The notes: generated from the sequence alone by a model not told the origin. A stretch of 64,000 nt of DNA from Bradyrhizobium sp. 138 (GCF_023074075.1 NZ_JADPKT010000016.1:1-64000), one strand, 5' to 3'. Shown: positions 43,946 to 53,508, numbered from the stretch's first letter. Numbers and translations are program-made.

Positions 43946-44794
43946 ATGCGCCTGCGAATCCTGCACACCACGACCTATCGCTACGAGCCGCCGGCCACGA
44001 GCGTGATCCAGATCCTGCGCATGACGCCCGGCAGCCATGACGGGCAATATGTGGCGGAATGGCAGATCGATGTCTCCACCGACACCAAGCTCGACACGCA
44101 TGAAGATGCGTTCGGCAACGTTACCCATGTGCTGTCCTGTGGACCGGTCGGCGACATCCAGATCACCGCCGAAGGCCTGATCGAGACCCACGACACCGGC
44201 GGCGTGCTGCGCGGCACCGACGAGCGCTTTCCCGCCGGCATGTTCCTGCGCTCAACCGATCTCACCTCCATCAATCCCGCGATGATGGCGGTTGCGCGCC
44301 AGTTGCGCAGCGAGGCCGAGAGCGACACCCTCGGCTTCCTGCATACGCTGATGACGCAGATTGCCGATCACATGACGTTCGACGAGGACCCCACTCACAG
44401 CGGCACCTCGGCGGCCGAGGCGTTCACGCTCAAGCGCGGGGTCTGCCAGGACTACGCGCACATCTTCATTGCCTGCGCTCGCGCCGGCGGCGTGCCGGCG
44501 CGCTTCGTCTCCGGCCATTTCCTGCGCTCCGATGGCATGCTGCATCAGGACGCCGGGCACGCCTGGGCAGAGGCCTACGTGCCCGATCTCGGCTGGATCG
44601 GCTTCGATCCCGCCAACAGCATCTGCGCCACCGACGCCCATGTCCGGGTCGCGATCGGGCTCGACTATCTTGGCGCAGCCCCGGTGCGCGGCACCCGCTA
44701 TGGCGGCGGCACGGAGACGCTGACGGTCGCGGTCAAGGTCGAGCAGGCCGGCCGCGGCGGGCCGTGGCAGTCGCAGACACAGCGGCAGAGCTAG
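43946..44794 (+). CDS. transglutaminase-like cysteine protease of the Anbu cluster
   Basis: A 282-residue protein with the bacterial transglutaminase N-terminal beta domain (about 1-80, LRILHTTTYRYEPP) and a transglutaminase/peptidase core: RGVCQDYAH (Cys167), GHAWAEAYV (His205), GFDPANS (Asp221). The catalytic triad is complete. Members next to alpha-E and ATP-grasp genes are thought to hydrolyse or transfer the peptide product. It lacks a signal peptide. It is followed after 68 bases by the AhpD-like gene. Confidence 0.92.
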   Translation: MRLRILHTTTYRYEPPATSVIQILRMTPGSHDGQYVAEWQIDVSTDTKLDTHEDAFGNVTHVLSCGPVGDIQITAEGLIETHDTGGVLRGTDERFPAGMFLRSTDLTSINPAMMAVARQLRSEAESDTLGFLHTLMTQIADHMTFDEDPTHSGTSAAEAFTLKRGVCQDYAHIFIACARAGGVPARFVSGHFLRSDGMLHQDAGHAWAEAYVPDLGWIGFDPANSICATDAHVRVAIGLDYLGAAPVRGTRYGGGTETLTVAVKVEQAGRGGPWQSQTQRQS

Positions 44795-44862
44795 GCGCAG
44801 CCGTCCGACGCATGGGGCTGTGCTACACTCGCGGGATCTGACCTGCCCCCACGAAGTACGAC

Positions 44863-45270
44863 ATGGCGACCGTAAAACTGCTTTCGGACGATGAACTTTC
44901 CGCAGAAGCGCGCGCCGTATTCGACGATATCCGTCGAGTCCGAAAATCGGACTTCGTCAACAATTTCTGGCGCGCCCTGGCGCATGATCCGAAGACGCTG
45001 CGGCGGACCTGGGAGAGCATCAAGGAGGTGATGGCTCCGGGCGCGCTCGATCCCAAGGTCAAGGAGATGCTCTATGTCGCGGTTTCGATCGCGCATGGCT
45101 GCAGCTACTGCATCCATTCGCACACCGCCGCCGCACGGGCCAAGGGCATGACCGAGGCGGAATATGGCGAGCTGCTCGCCATCGTCGGCATGGCCGCGGA
45201 GACCAATCGTCTGGTCACAGCGCTCGGCGTGCCGGTCGACGAGGCGTTTCTCCTAGACGCCGCCGAGTGA
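44863..45270 (+). CDS. carboxymuconolactone decarboxylase / AhpD-like protein
   Basis: A 135-residue AhpD-fold protein. HGCSYCIHSH gives the CxxC pair (Cys80, Cys83) and His87 of the redox-active branch of the family, so a peroxidase-reductase or thiol role is more likely than lactone decarboxylation. It lies between the transglutaminase and Anbu genes, which are otherwise direct partners, so it may belong to the cluster. Its promoter is not evident; the gaps on both sides are short (68 and 107 bases). Confidence 0.88.
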   Translation: MATVKLLSDDELSAEARAVFDDIRRVRKSDFVNNFWRALAHDPKTLRRTWESIKEVMAPGALDPKVKEMLYVAVSIAHGCSYCIHSHTAAARAKGMTEAEYGELLAIVGMAAETNRLVTALGVPVDEAFLLDAAE

Positions 45271-45377
45271 GGCCGGCAGTTGCGCTCTGGAATGACGGCT
45301 CACCCTCGGGAATCGGGGGTTGGAGCGGCCCTTGAAATTGGCTAGTAATTCCGCGCAAACGCGTTCGGGGACTGGAA

Positions 45378-46136
45378 ATGACCTATTGTTGCGGAATCCT
45401 GGTTCGGGACGGTCTGGTGATGATCGCCGATACCCGCACCAATGCCGGTCTCGACAATGTCTCGACCTTCCGCAAGCTTCACATCTTCTCCAAGCCCGGC
45501 GAGCGCATCATGGCGATCGCCAGCGCGGGCAACCTCGCCATCAGCCAGTCGGTGCTGTCGACGCTGACCGAAGGCCTGGAGGACCCCAACACGGGCGAGA
45601 TCGAGACGCTGATGAACGCGCCGACCATGTTCCAGGCCGCCCAGCGCATCGGCCGGGCGATCCGGGCGGTGCACGCGACCGAAGGGCCGGCGCTGCGATC
45701 CGAGGATGTGTCCTTCGACGTCTCGTTCCTGTTCGGCGGCCAGATCAAGGGCTCCCGGATGCGCCTGTTCATGATCTACACCGCCGGCAATTTCATCGAG
45801 TGCACCACCGACACGCCCTATCTGCAGATCGGCGAACACAAATACGGCAAGCCGGTGCTCGACCGCGCCATGCATTACGACGTCGAGCTCTACGAGGCGC
45901 TGAAGACCGGCCTGATCTCGATGGACTCGACCATGCGTTCGAATCTCGGCGTCGGCCTGCCGATCGACGTGCTGGTGGTACGCGCGGACGCCTGCGAGGC
46001 CGATCTCAACCACCGCATCGAGGCGGGCGAGCCCTATTTCCACGACCTGCGCTCGCGCTGGTCGGCGGCGCTGCGGGCGGCGCATCAGAACATTCCGCGC
46101 CCGCCCTACAAGAACGAAAAAGAACCGAAAACCTGA
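45378..46136 (+). CDS. Anbu proteasome-like peptidase
   Basis: A 252-residue Ntn hydrolase of the Anbu (ancestral beta subunit, bacterial proteasome homologue) family. After Met removal Thr2 becomes the N-terminal nucleophile; IADTRTNAG (Asp18) and RKLHIF (Lys33) give the other proteasome catalytic residues. [17 protein letters not shown] and [16 protein letters not shown] are family markers. Purified Anbu proteins form open helical or ring-like assemblies in the cytoplasm, and the substrate is not established. The cluster with ATP-grasp, alpha-E and transglutaminase genes is the known Anbu neighbourhood. Confidence 0.94.
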   Translation: MTYCCGILVRDGLVMIADTRTNAGLDNVSTFRKLHIFSKPGERIMAIASAGNLAISQSVLSTLTEGLEDPNTGEIETLMNAPTMFQAAQRIGRAIRAVHATEGPALRSEDVSFDVSFLFGGQIKGSRMRLFMIYTAGNFIECTTDTPYLQIGEHKYGKPVLDRAMHYDVELYEALKTGLISMDSTMRSNLGVGLPIDVLVVRADACEADLNHRIEAGEPYFHDLRSRWSAALRAAHQNIPRPPYKNEKEPKT

Positions 46137-46162
46137 CAGCTCAAGAGAAAAGGCAGGAAACG

Positions 46163-46921
46163 ATGAGTGAAGCAAAGAAGATCGCCCTGGTGACGGGCGC
46201 CGGCACCGGCGTCGGGCGCGCGGCGTCGCTGGCATTGATGAACACCGGCTTCACCGTGGTGCTGGTCGGGCGCCGGCTCGACATGCTGGAGGAGACCGCA
46301 AAGCTCGGCCCGGCGGGAAAAAGCATCTGCGTCACCGCCGACATGACCAAGCCGGATTCGATCGCCGCGCTGTTCGACAAGGTGAAGGCGACCTACGGCC
46401 GCCTCGACGTGCTCTTCAACAATGCCGGCATGGGCGCGCCCGCCGTGAACTTCGAGGACCTCAGCCTCGAGCAGTGGCAGGCGGTGGTGAACACCAACCT
46501 CACCGGCCCGTTCCTGTGCACCCAGCACGCCTTCCGTATCATGAAGGACCAGACCCCGCGCGGCGGCCGCATCATCAACAACGGCTCGATCTCGGCGCAT
46601 GCGCCGCGGCCGTTCTCGGCGGCCTACACCTCGACCAAGCACGCCATCACCGGCCTGACCAAGGCGAGCAATCTCGACGGCCGCATGTACGACATCGCGG
46701 TCGGCCAGGTCGACATCGGCAATGCCGCGACCCCGATGACCGACCGCATGGTCAACGGCCCCGGCGTGCTCCAGCCCGACGGCACGACGAAGCACGAGCC
46801 GCGCATGGATGCCAAGGCTGTCGGCGATGCCGTTGCCTATATGGCCGGCCTGCCGCTCGATGCCAACGTGCTGACCATGACGGTGATGGCCACCAAGATG
46901 CCGTTCGTCGGGCGAGGCTGA
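46163..46921 (+). CDS. short-chain dehydrogenase/reductase
   Basis: A 252-residue SDR. The cofactor motif is [14 protein letters not shown] (TGxxxGxG), followed by FNNAGMG, the catalytic Ser in [10 protein letters not shown] and YTSTK (Tyr-x-x-x-Lys). It begins 26 bases after the Anbu stop, so it may ride on the same transcript, though no functional link is known. The substrate cannot be told. A long frame that reads into it from 45320 is out of frame with Anbu and not real. Confidence 0.92.
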   Translation: MSEAKKIALVTGAGTGVGRAASLALMNTGFTVVLVGRRLDMLEETAKLGPAGKSICVTADMTKPDSIAALFDKVKATYGRLDVLFNNAGMGAPAVNFEDLSLEQWQAVVNTNLTGPFLCTQHAFRIMKDQTPRGGRIINNGSISAHAPRPFSAAYTSTKHAITGLTKASNLDGRMYDIAVGQVDIGNAATPMTDRMVNGPGVLQPDGTTKHEPRMDAKAVGDAVAYMAGLPLDANVLTMTVMATKMPFVGRG

Positions 46922-46993
46922 ACTCAAAAACTGCGAAAACAACCCCATGCACAGTAGGGATCTCATTGATTTCCCTATGCTCTGTCTGCGACC

Positions 46994-47114
46994 GTGCCCC
47001 GGACGCTGCGCGGCATGAAATGACGCGCTGCTGAGCCGGGGCCCGCGCGTCCTGAGCCGTCTGGGGTCCCGGCTCTGCGCCGCAACGCTGACGCGTTGCG
47101 GCTTGTCCGGGACA
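46994..47114. repeat. palindromic repeat (GTGCCCCGGAC family)
   Basis: GTGCCCCGGAC at the left is matched by GTCCGGGACAC at the right, around further inner hairpins (GACGCGCTGC, GAGCCGGGGCCC, CGCAACGCTGACGCGTTGCG). It fills the gap between the convergent SDR and MFS genes. Confidence 0.75.
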
Positions 47115-47126
47115 CGAGACCCTCCC

Positions 47127-48392
47127 CTACTCCAGGCTCTCCACCTTCCGCAGGCTCGGAAACAGCTTCATCCACAAGAGCGCCACTGCGACGGTGGCAA
47201 TGCCGCCGAGTGCGGCAGCGGGCATGGCGCCGAGCAGCGCGGCGGCCACTCCGCTCTCGAACTGGCCGAGCTGGTTCGAGGCGTTGATGAAGAGGAAGTT
47301 GACCGCGCCGACCCGGCCGCGCATCTCGTCGGGCGTTGACAGCTGCACCAGCGAGAAGCGGATCACGACGCTGATCGTGTCGGCCGCGCCGAGCACGGCG
47401 AGCGACAGCACCGACAGCCACATCCAGGACGACAGCGCGAACACGATGGTGGCGAGGCCGAACACGATCACGGCCTGGAACATGCGCAGGCCCACATGCC
47501 TGGAGATGGCGTGGCGCGCCAGCACCATGGTCATCAACAGCGCGCCGACTGCGGGTGCCGCGCGCAGCACCCCGAGCCCGACCGGACCGGTCTGCAGGAT
47601 GTCGCGGGCATAGATCGGCAACAGCGCGGTGACGCCGCCGAACAGCACCGCGAACAGGTCGAGTGAGATGGTGCCGAGGATGGCGGGATTTTTGCGGATG
47701 AAGCGGACGCCGGCGAAGATGTTGTCCGAGCTGGCCCCCTCCTTTGCGATCGCCTGCGGGCGCGGCCGGATGAAGCCGGTCAGGATCATCCCGAGAATCC
47801 AGAACAGCAGCATCATGGCATAGGCAAGATGCGGGGCGATCGCATAGGCGAAGCCCCCGAGCGCCGGCCCGGTGATGGTCGCGACCTGCGCCGCGCCGCT
47901 GGAGACGGCGGTGGCGCGCTGGAGCGAGCCCTGCGGCGCGATCGCCGGCAGCAGCGCCGCGGTGGTCGGGCTCTCGAAAGCACCGGCGATGCCGAGCACG
48001 AAGGTCGCGATGAAGATCTGCACCTCGCCGACCGCGCCGAGATAGGTGATGGTCGCGAGATAGAGCGCGGTTGCCGCTTCGACGAGCTGACAGAGCTGGA
48101 CCACGCGCTTGCGCTCGAAACGGTCGGCGGCGTGGCCGGCAACGAACACCAGGAGCGCGGTGGGCAGGAACTGCACGAGGCCGACCATGCCAAGGTCGAA
48201 GGCCGAGCCGGTGAGATCGTAGATCTGCCAGCCGATCGCGACCGCCGCGATCTGGCTGGAAAAGCGCGACAGGCTGCGCGAGAGCAGGAAGAACAGGAAG
48301 GCGCGGTGGGCGAGGAGCGCGCCGGCGCTGACCGGGGGATGGCCGGACATTGGCTGCTCTGGCATCGCCTCCTGGATCGTCTTTTGGGTCAC
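47127..48392 (-). CDS. MFS exporter (EntS/MFS_3-like)
   Basis: A 421-residue transporter with 12 predicted helices. The first segment (HRAFLFFLLSRSLSRFSSQIAAVAIGWQIYDLTG) and VAGHAADRFERKRVVQLCQ are those of the MFS_3 branch that includes the enterobactin exporter EntS. No siderophore genes are nearby, so the cargo is unknown. It is divergent from the nucleoside transporter gene across 145 bases. The start at 48392 is the first ATG; the polar first 25 residues make MSGHPP an alternative. Confidence 0.85.
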   Translation of the reverse strand: MTQKTIQEAMPEQPMSGHPPVSAGALLAHRAFLFFLLSRSLSRFSSQIAAVAIGWQIYDLTGSAFDLGMVGLVQFLPTALLVFVAGHAADRFERKRVVQLCQLVEAATALYLATITYLGAVGEVQIFIATFVLGIAGAFESPTTAALLPAIAPQGSLQRATAVSSGAAQVATITGPALGGFAYAIAPHLAYAMMLLFWILGMILTGFIRPRPQAIAKEGASSDNIFAGVRFIRKNPAILGTISLDLFAVLFGGVTALLPIYARDILQTGPVGLGVLRAAPAVGALLMTMVLARHAISRHVGLRMFQAVIVFGLATIVFALSSWMWLSVLSLAVLGAADTISVVIRFSLVQLSTPDEMRGRVGAVNFLFINASNQLGQFESGVAAALLGAMPAAALGGIATVAVALLWMKLFPSLRKVESLE

Positions 48393-48537
48393 CCTCGGAC
48401 CGCTCGCCCCCTGATGTCGACGGCCCCCCGCGTGGCTGAGGCGGACCCGCTTGTCAACAGTGGGACACCTTCCGCATGTCCCGGCATTGCCTTTGCAGCG
48501 CAGCCGCGGCCATAATCATTGAGGGTTTGGGGACATC

Positions 48538-49788
48538 ATGCTGCGCTTGCAATCGGCACTCGGCATTTTCGCATTGCTGTTGATCGCCTTCGCATTGGCA
48601 GAGAACCGGCGCGCCGTGTCGCTGCGACAGGCGGCGGTCGGCCTCCTCGCCACCTTTGTCACCGCCATCGTGCTGCTGAAGCTGCCGATCGTCGCGCGCG
48701 CCTTCGGTGCCATCAACGACGCCGTCGGTGCGATCTCCGCGGCCTCGCGCGCCGGCTCCGCCTTCGTGTTCGGCTATGTCGGCGGCGCCCCCCTGCCGTT
48801 CGATCTGAAGATGCCGGGCGCCGATTTCATCCTGGCGTTCCAGGCGCTGCCGATCGTGCTGGTCATGAGCGTGCTGACGACGCTGCTGTTCTATTGGCGC
48901 GTGCTGCCGCCGATCGTGCGCGGCATGGCCTGGCTGCTGGAGCGGACGTTAGGGGTCGGCGGCGCGGTGGGGCTATCGACCGCCGCCAACATTTTCCTCG
49001 GCATGGTCGAAGCGCCGCTGTTCGTGCGGCCGTATCTGAAGCAGATGACCCGCAGCGAGCTGTTCCTGGTCATGACCGGCGGCATGGCCGGCATCGCGGG
49101 CACCGTGCTGGTGCTCTATGCGACGTTCCTTGCTCCTCTCATCCCGGATGCCGCCGCGCATTTCGTCATCGCCTCGGTGCTGGGCGCGCCGGCTGCGATC
49201 CTGGTCAGCCTGATCATGGTGCCTGAAACCTCCGACAAGCGCACCGGCGGCGCGATGGAGAACCCCGAGATGGAGGTCTCCGGTACCATGGATGCGATCG
49301 TGAAGGGCACCAGCGCAGGGATTGAGCTGCTGATCAACATCGTCGCGATGCTGCTGGTGCTGGTGGCGCTGGTCTATCTCGTCAACGCCATGCTCGGCCT
49401 GTTGCCGCATATCGGTGGCGCCGCGATCTCGTTGCAGCGCCTGCTCGGCCTCGTGATGGCGCCGGTTTGCTGGCTGATGGGATTGCCGTGGGATCAGGCG
49501 GTGACGGCCGGCAGCCTGATGGGCACCAAGACCGTGCTCAACGAGCTGATCGCCTATGTCGACTTCTCGAAGCTGCCGCCTGACGCGCTCGATCCGCGCT
49601 CGCGCCTGATCATGCTCTATGCGATGTGCGGCTTCGCCAATTTCGCCAGCCTCGGCATCATGATCGGCGGCCTGGGCGTGATGGCGCCCGAGCGGCGCGA
49701 GGAGATCAACGCGCTCGGACTGAAGTCGATCGTGTCGGGGACGCTGACGACGTGCTTGATGGGGGCGGTGGTGGGGGTATTGACGTAG
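48538..49788 (+). CDS. concentrative nucleoside transporter (NupC/CNT family)
   Basis: A 416-residue CNT-type transporter. It has the family core GVGGAVGLSTAANIFLGMVEAPLFVRPYL, MTGGMAGIAGTVLVLYA and the C-terminal YAMCGFANFASLGIMIGGLG, with eight to nine helices and two re-entrant hairpins expected. It imports nucleosides with a proton or sodium ion through the inner membrane. It stands alone; the upstream gap carries its promoter, shared with the divergent MFS gene. Confidence 0.92.
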   Translation: MLRLQSALGIFALLLIAFALAENRRAVSLRQAAVGLLATFVTAIVLLKLPIVARAFGAINDAVGAISAASRAGSAFVFGYVGGAPLPFDLKMPGADFILAFQALPIVLVMSVLTTLLFYWRVLPPIVRGMAWLLERTLGVGGAVGLSTAANIFLGMVEAPLFVRPYLKQMTRSELFLVMTGGMAGIAGTVLVLYATFLAPLIPDAAAHFVIASVLGAPAAILVSLIMVPETSDKRTGGAMENPEMEVSGTMDAIVKGTSAGIELLINIVAMLLVLVALVYLVNAMLGLLPHIGGAAISLQRLLGLVMAPVCWLMGLPWDQAVTAGSLMGTKTVLNELIAYVDFSKLPPDALDPRSRLIMLYAMCGFANFASLGIMIGGLGVMAPERREEINALGLKSIVSGTLTTCLMGAVVGVLT

Positions 49789-49800
49789 GTGTCTCCGCCC

Positions 49801-49886
49801 GTCATTGCGAGGAGCCCTTGCGACGAAGCAATCCAGACCGTTTCCGCAGATGCATTTCTGGATTGCTTCGCTACGCTCGCAATGAC
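49801..49886. repeat. palindromic intergenic repeat (GTCATTGCGAG family), copy 2
   Basis: It opens GTCATTGCGAGGAGCCC and closes CGCTCGCAATGAC; GAAGCAATCCAGA and CTGGATTGCTTC form the inner arms. Same family as 31006-31119. It lies between the convergent CNT and cupin genes. Confidence 0.85.
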
Positions 49887-49922
49887 GAGTGGAAAGAGGT
49901 GTGCGCGGTTTCCTGACAGCGC

Positions 49923-50450
49923 CTACGCCTTCAACTCCACCGTCTTGAACTCCGCCGGCAGGATCACCTCCAAGAGCTCGACGTCGTCGGAATAGTCCAG
50001 GATCATGTGCTTGATCTTCGGCGGCTGGGTCCAGGCGCTGCCTTCTTTCATCAGCGTCTCGCCCTGACCGTCCATATAGGTCTTCACCCAACCCTTGAGC
50101 ACGTAAACCATCTGGAATTCGACGTCGTGGAAGTGCAGCTTCGAGACCTCGGCCGGATTGCAGAGGCCTTGCAGGCGGATCACATGCGCTTGGGCGAGAC
50201 CATGGGTCGCGTCGGCAATGCCGAGGTCGCGATATTTGGCGTAGGCGCGCAGGCCGTCGGCCTTGAAGTCTTCCTCGCGGTGATGGCTGATCGCGATGCG
50301 CTGCCTGGGGCGCGCGGGCTTTTTCGGCGCCACAATGCGTGCCTTCGGCTTCACCGCTTTGCGCGCAGACGATCGCGCCGCCGCCTTTGCTCCGCTGCGC
50401 TTCTTCACCGCAGTCTTCGTTGCGGGTCTTGATGCCTTTTGCTTGGCCAT
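49923..50450 (-). CDS. cupin domain protein with a lysine/alanine-rich N-terminal tail
   Basis: A 175-residue protein. Residues 1-50 are a Lys/Ala/Arg/Pro-rich basic tail (KKRSGAKAAARSSARKAV, KKPARPRQR) like those of histone H1-type and Bradyrhizobium nucleoid proteins. Residues about 80-170 are a single-domain cupin with LHFHDVEFQMVYVLKGWVK and PPKIKHMIL. The metal-binding His (HFH, KH) are present. The tail suggests binding to DNA or other polyanions, an unusual addition for a small cupin. The cupin ligand is unknown. Confidence 0.85.
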   Translation of the reverse strand: MAKQKASRPATKTAVKKRSGAKAAARSSARKAVKPKARIVAPKKPARPRQRIAISHHREEDFKADGLRAYAKYRDLGIADATHGLAQAHVIRLQGLCNPAEVSKLHFHDVEFQMVYVLKGWVKTYMDGQGETLMKEGSAWTQPPKIKHMILDYSDDVELLEVILPAEFKTVELKA

Positions 50451-50665
50451 TGTCCGCCTCCCTGATCTGAGCCGCGCCCGCCGGACGCGTAGGGCCCGGG
50501 GGCAGATTATCCAGTCTTGGACGAGGCAGCAATTGCGGGCTGAAGGCTGGTCAGCCGAAGATCCAATCGTAGCTTGTCCCAGGCTGTCGTGGCGAGCGGC
50601 CGTCGTCTCGTATTGGTTCTTACGCTGAATTAGTGTCGCCCGTGAGATTCTGGGGGAATTGATTC

Positions 50666-52795
50666 ATGGGCAACAGCGTAGGTCAGCGTGCATTTCAAAA
50701 TGCCCGGCTTCAGAAACGGCAAAAAGCCGAAGTGTTGCCGCTGCTCGGGCATGCACTGCAGTTGCACAAGATGGGGCTTTTCCCCGAGGCCCAGGCCGCC
50801 TATCGCCAACTTCTCCAGCTCGCACCCAACCAATTCATCGCGCTGCATATGCTCGGCGTGCTGGAGTCCGATGCCAAAAACTATCAGCAAGCCGAAATTC
50901 TGCTGAGCCGGGCGGTCGCCCTCGATCCGCGGTCGGCCGATGCTCATATGAGCCTGGGCGTCGCGCTCAACGGACTACGGCGGCACGGCGAGGCCCGCGC
51001 GAGCTATCGAAAGGCCCTCGCCTTGCGGCCCGACCACGCCGTAACTCTGTCCAATCTCGGTAACGCGAGCGTGGCCCTCGACCATCACGAGGAGGCGCTC
51101 CGCAGCTACGACAAGGCGCTCGCACTCAACGCAAACCTTGCCGAAGCCCACAATGGCCGGGGCTGGGCGCTCAGCCGGCTGCGCAACTATGACGGGGCGC
51201 TCGCAAGCCTTGGCCGCGCGCTATCGATCAAGCCTGACTACGCCGCGGCGCTGTCGAACCGCGCGGTTGCATTGCGGGAACTTCAGCGATTTGACGAAGC
51301 CGTGGCAGATGGCAATCGGGCCATCGCGCTGGCACCCGACGACGCCAACGGCTGGCTCGCGCGGGCCAGTGTCCTGCTCCAGATCCAGCAAATCGCCCAG
51401 GCATCGCACGATTGCGAGCGGGCCCTCGCGCTCGCTCCCGATTCCATTCAAGCTCACCTGGTGCTGGGCCTTTGTCTCGCCGGACTTGGCCGGGTCGACG
51501 AAGCCCTCGCCAGTTTCGACAGAGCCCTCGACATCCAGCCCGACCTTCAAAGCGCGATCTCCAACAAGATCTTCACGCTCGATTTCATGGCGGACGCCAG
51601 CGTTGAGCAGCATCAGCAGGCGCGGCAGGTGTGGTGGGAGCGTGTCGGCGCGAAGATCGCTGCGGAAGCGGCGGGACCGCATGACAACAGCCGCAATCCG
51701 GATCGCCGCCTGGTGCTTGGCTATGTCTCGTCGGACTTCAACGCGCATTCGGCCGCGTTCATTTTCAAGCCGGTCCTGCAACACCGTGACCCCGCGCAAT
51801 TCGAGATCGTGTGCTACTCCTGTTCGTCGAAAGTGGACACGACGACCAGCGAATTCCAGGGGATTGCCGATCGCTGGCGCGATGCCTCGCAATGGACCGA
51901 CGAGCGTCTCGCCGCCGAGATTCGCGCCGATGGCGTCGATATCCTGATCGATCTGTCCGGCCATACCAGAGGAAACCGTCTCAGCGTGTTTGCGCGCAAG
52001 CCGGCACCGATCCAGGTCCATGGCTGGGGCCACGGCACCGGCACCGGACTGCCAACGATCGACTATCTGTTCTCGGACCCCATCGCGATTCCTGTCGCGG
52101 TCCGGCATCTGTTTGCGGAAACCGTTGTCGACCTGCCGTGCTTCGTGACGCTGACGCCCCTGCCGGCCGGGATTGAGCGGGCGCCGACCCCGGCGATCTC
52201 GAACGGCTTCGTCACATTCGGTGTCTTCAACCGCATCAGCAAGATTTCGGACGAGGCTGCGGAGGTCTGGTCCAGGATTCTCGAGCGCGTGCCGGGTTCG
52301 CGACTGCTGATCAAGGATGTTGCGCTGGACGACCAGCTGGTCCGCGACAATCTATTGGCGCGGTTTGCGGCTTGCGGAGTACCGGCCGAACGCGTCGATC
52401 TGCTCGGAGCCACCTTGCGCGGCGAGCATCTGGCAGCGTTCAATCGCGTCGATATTGGCCTCGACCCCTTCCCGCAGAATGGTGGCGTCAGCACCTGGGA
52501 AGCCTTGCAGATGGGCGTGCCGGTGGTGGCGAAGCTTGGCAGCAGCCTGCCCAGCCGTGCGGCCGGCTCCATCCTCACCGCGCTTGGCCTGCCGGACTGG
52601 GTCACGGACAGCGACGAGGGGTATATCGAGATCGCAACGAGCCGAGCCTCGCAGATTGACGCGCTCGACAAATTGCGCCGCGAATTACCCGACAAGATCG
52701 GGGCCGCGGCCGCCGGCAACCCGGTCGCGTACGGACGAGCGGTGGACGAGGCCTATCGCGCGATGTGGCGGCGCTATTGCATCAGCGGCGCGTGA
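50666..52795 (+). CDS. TPR-GT41 glycosyltransferase (SPINDLY/OGT-like)
   Basis: A 709-residue protein. Residues about 25-325 are roughly nine tetratricopeptide repeats (units such as AEILLSRAVALDP, ALRSYDKALALN). Residues about 345-700 are the catalytic GT41 region: LGYVSSDFNAHSAAFI, IDLSGHTRGNRL, VHGWGHGTGTGLPTIDY and the donor-binding GGVSTWEALQMGVPVV. The layout is that of eukaryotic O-GlcNAc transferase and SPINDLY and of bacterial relatives, which put GlcNAc or fucose on Ser/Thr or Asn of cytoplasmic or surface proteins. The target and sugar donor are unknown. The gene is alone and precedes a repeat. Confidence 0.92.
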   Translation: MGNSVGQRAFQNARLQKRQKAEVLPLLGHALQLHKMGLFPEAQAAYRQLLQLAPNQFIALHMLGVLESDAKNYQQAEILLSRAVALDPRSADAHMSLGVALNGLRRHGEARASYRKALALRPDHAVTLSNLGNASVALDHHEEALRSYDKALALNANLAEAHNGRGWALSRLRNYDGALASLGRALSIKPDYAAALSNRAVALRELQRFDEAVADGNRAIALAPDDANGWLARASVLLQIQQIAQASHDCERALALAPDSIQAHLVLGLCLAGLGRVDEALASFDRALDIQPDLQSAISNKIFTLDFMADASVEQHQQARQVWWERVGAKIAAEAAGPHDNSRNPDRRLVLGYVSSDFNAHSAAFIFKPVLQHRDPAQFEIVCYSCSSKVDTTTSEFQGIADRWRDASQWTDERLAAEIRADGVDILIDLSGHTRGNRLSVFARKPAPIQVHGWGHGTGTGLPTIDYLFSDPIAIPVAVRHLFAETVVDLPCFVTLTPLPAGIERAPTPAISNGFVTFGVFNRISKISDEAAEVWSRILERVPGSRLLIKDVALDDQLVRDNLLARFAACGVPAERVDLLGATLRGEHLAAFNRVDIGLDPFPQNGGVSTWEALQMGVPVVAKLGSSLPSRAAGSILTALGLPDWVTDSDEGYIEIATSRASQIDALDKLRRELPDKIGAAAAGNPVAYGRAVDEAYRAMWRRYCISGA

Positions 52796-52836
52796 TTGGC
52801 TCGCGGGCGTTCACGGGCATCAGCAACGGAGATATC

Positions 52837-52931
52837 GTAGGGTGGGCAAAGGCGCGCTCTTTGCGCGCCGTGCCCACGCTCTTTTCAAATCGGCCACAGA
52901 CGCGTGGGCACGCTTCGCTTTGCCCACCTAC
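52837..52931. repeat. palindromic repeat (GTAGGGTGGGCAAAG family)
   Basis: GTAGGGTGGGCAAAG is inverted as CTTTGCCCACCTAC at the right. Inner arms include GGCGCGCTCTTTGCGCGCC and GTGCCCACGC/GCGTGGGCAC. It lies between the convergent GT41 and usg genes. Confidence 0.85.
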
Positions 52932-52955
52932 GAGACCACGAGACTGATCTCCGCC

Positions 52956-53243
52956 TCAATGCAGCCGGAACACGCCATCGACGGCGCGCAGCTCGGCCGG
53001 CTTGATCAGCTTGGAATGCGCCACGGTGACCGAATGGAGGGGGCCGTCGAGCTTCTCCTGCCAGAACGCCAGGAAATCCTTCAGCGCCGGAAATTTCGGA
53101 AACATGTCGTAGTTCTGCCAGATGTAGGTCTGTAGCAGCGAGGGATGATCCGGCATCCGGTAGAGAATTTGTGCCGTCGTCAGCCCGTAACCCAGCATCT
53201 GTTTCCGGAAATCCTCAGAAACGCCCCCATTCCGCAGTCCCAT
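52956..53243 (-). CDS. usg: Usg family protein
   Basis: A 95-residue protein recognised by FRKQMLGYGLTTAQILYRMPDHPSLLQTYIWQ and the C-terminal GPLHSVTVAHSKLIKPAELRAVDG. Usg is a small cytoplasmic alphaproteobacterial protein first seen upstream of trp genes; its role is unknown. The start at 53243 is set by a strong AGGAGG seven bases upstream; a longer frame to 53354 has no such support. Here it stands next to groESL, not trp. Confidence 0.92.
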   Translation of the reverse strand: MGLRNGGVSEDFRKQMLGYGLTTAQILYRMPDHPSLLQTYIWQNYDMFPKFPALKDFLAFWQEKLDGPLHSVTVAHSKLIKPAELRAVDGVFRLH

Positions 53244-53508
53244 GCCAACCTCCTGTGCAGGAGCGCATTCAAGGGGCGGCTTGGTCGGTGTGCGCCTTAC
53301 GAGCCACCCGGTACTGATGCGCTCACATGAGAGAAATGTGACGCAAACTGACAATTCATCTCAAGCCCAAAAGTTTAACAAGCTGTTGAAATTCAATGCG
53401 TTAGCAGCAGCTGCGGCACCGTGCTAATACGGGCTCAGCCACGGTTAACGATGGAAAAGAGATTCTGGCAGTCCACGCTTCCGGGTGCTGATTTTTCTGC
53501 TAGAAGCC

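Noticed and set aside
45320..46921. 533-codon frame fused to the SDR
   Set aside because: Its first 281 codons run out of frame through Anbu. Only the part from 46163 is real.
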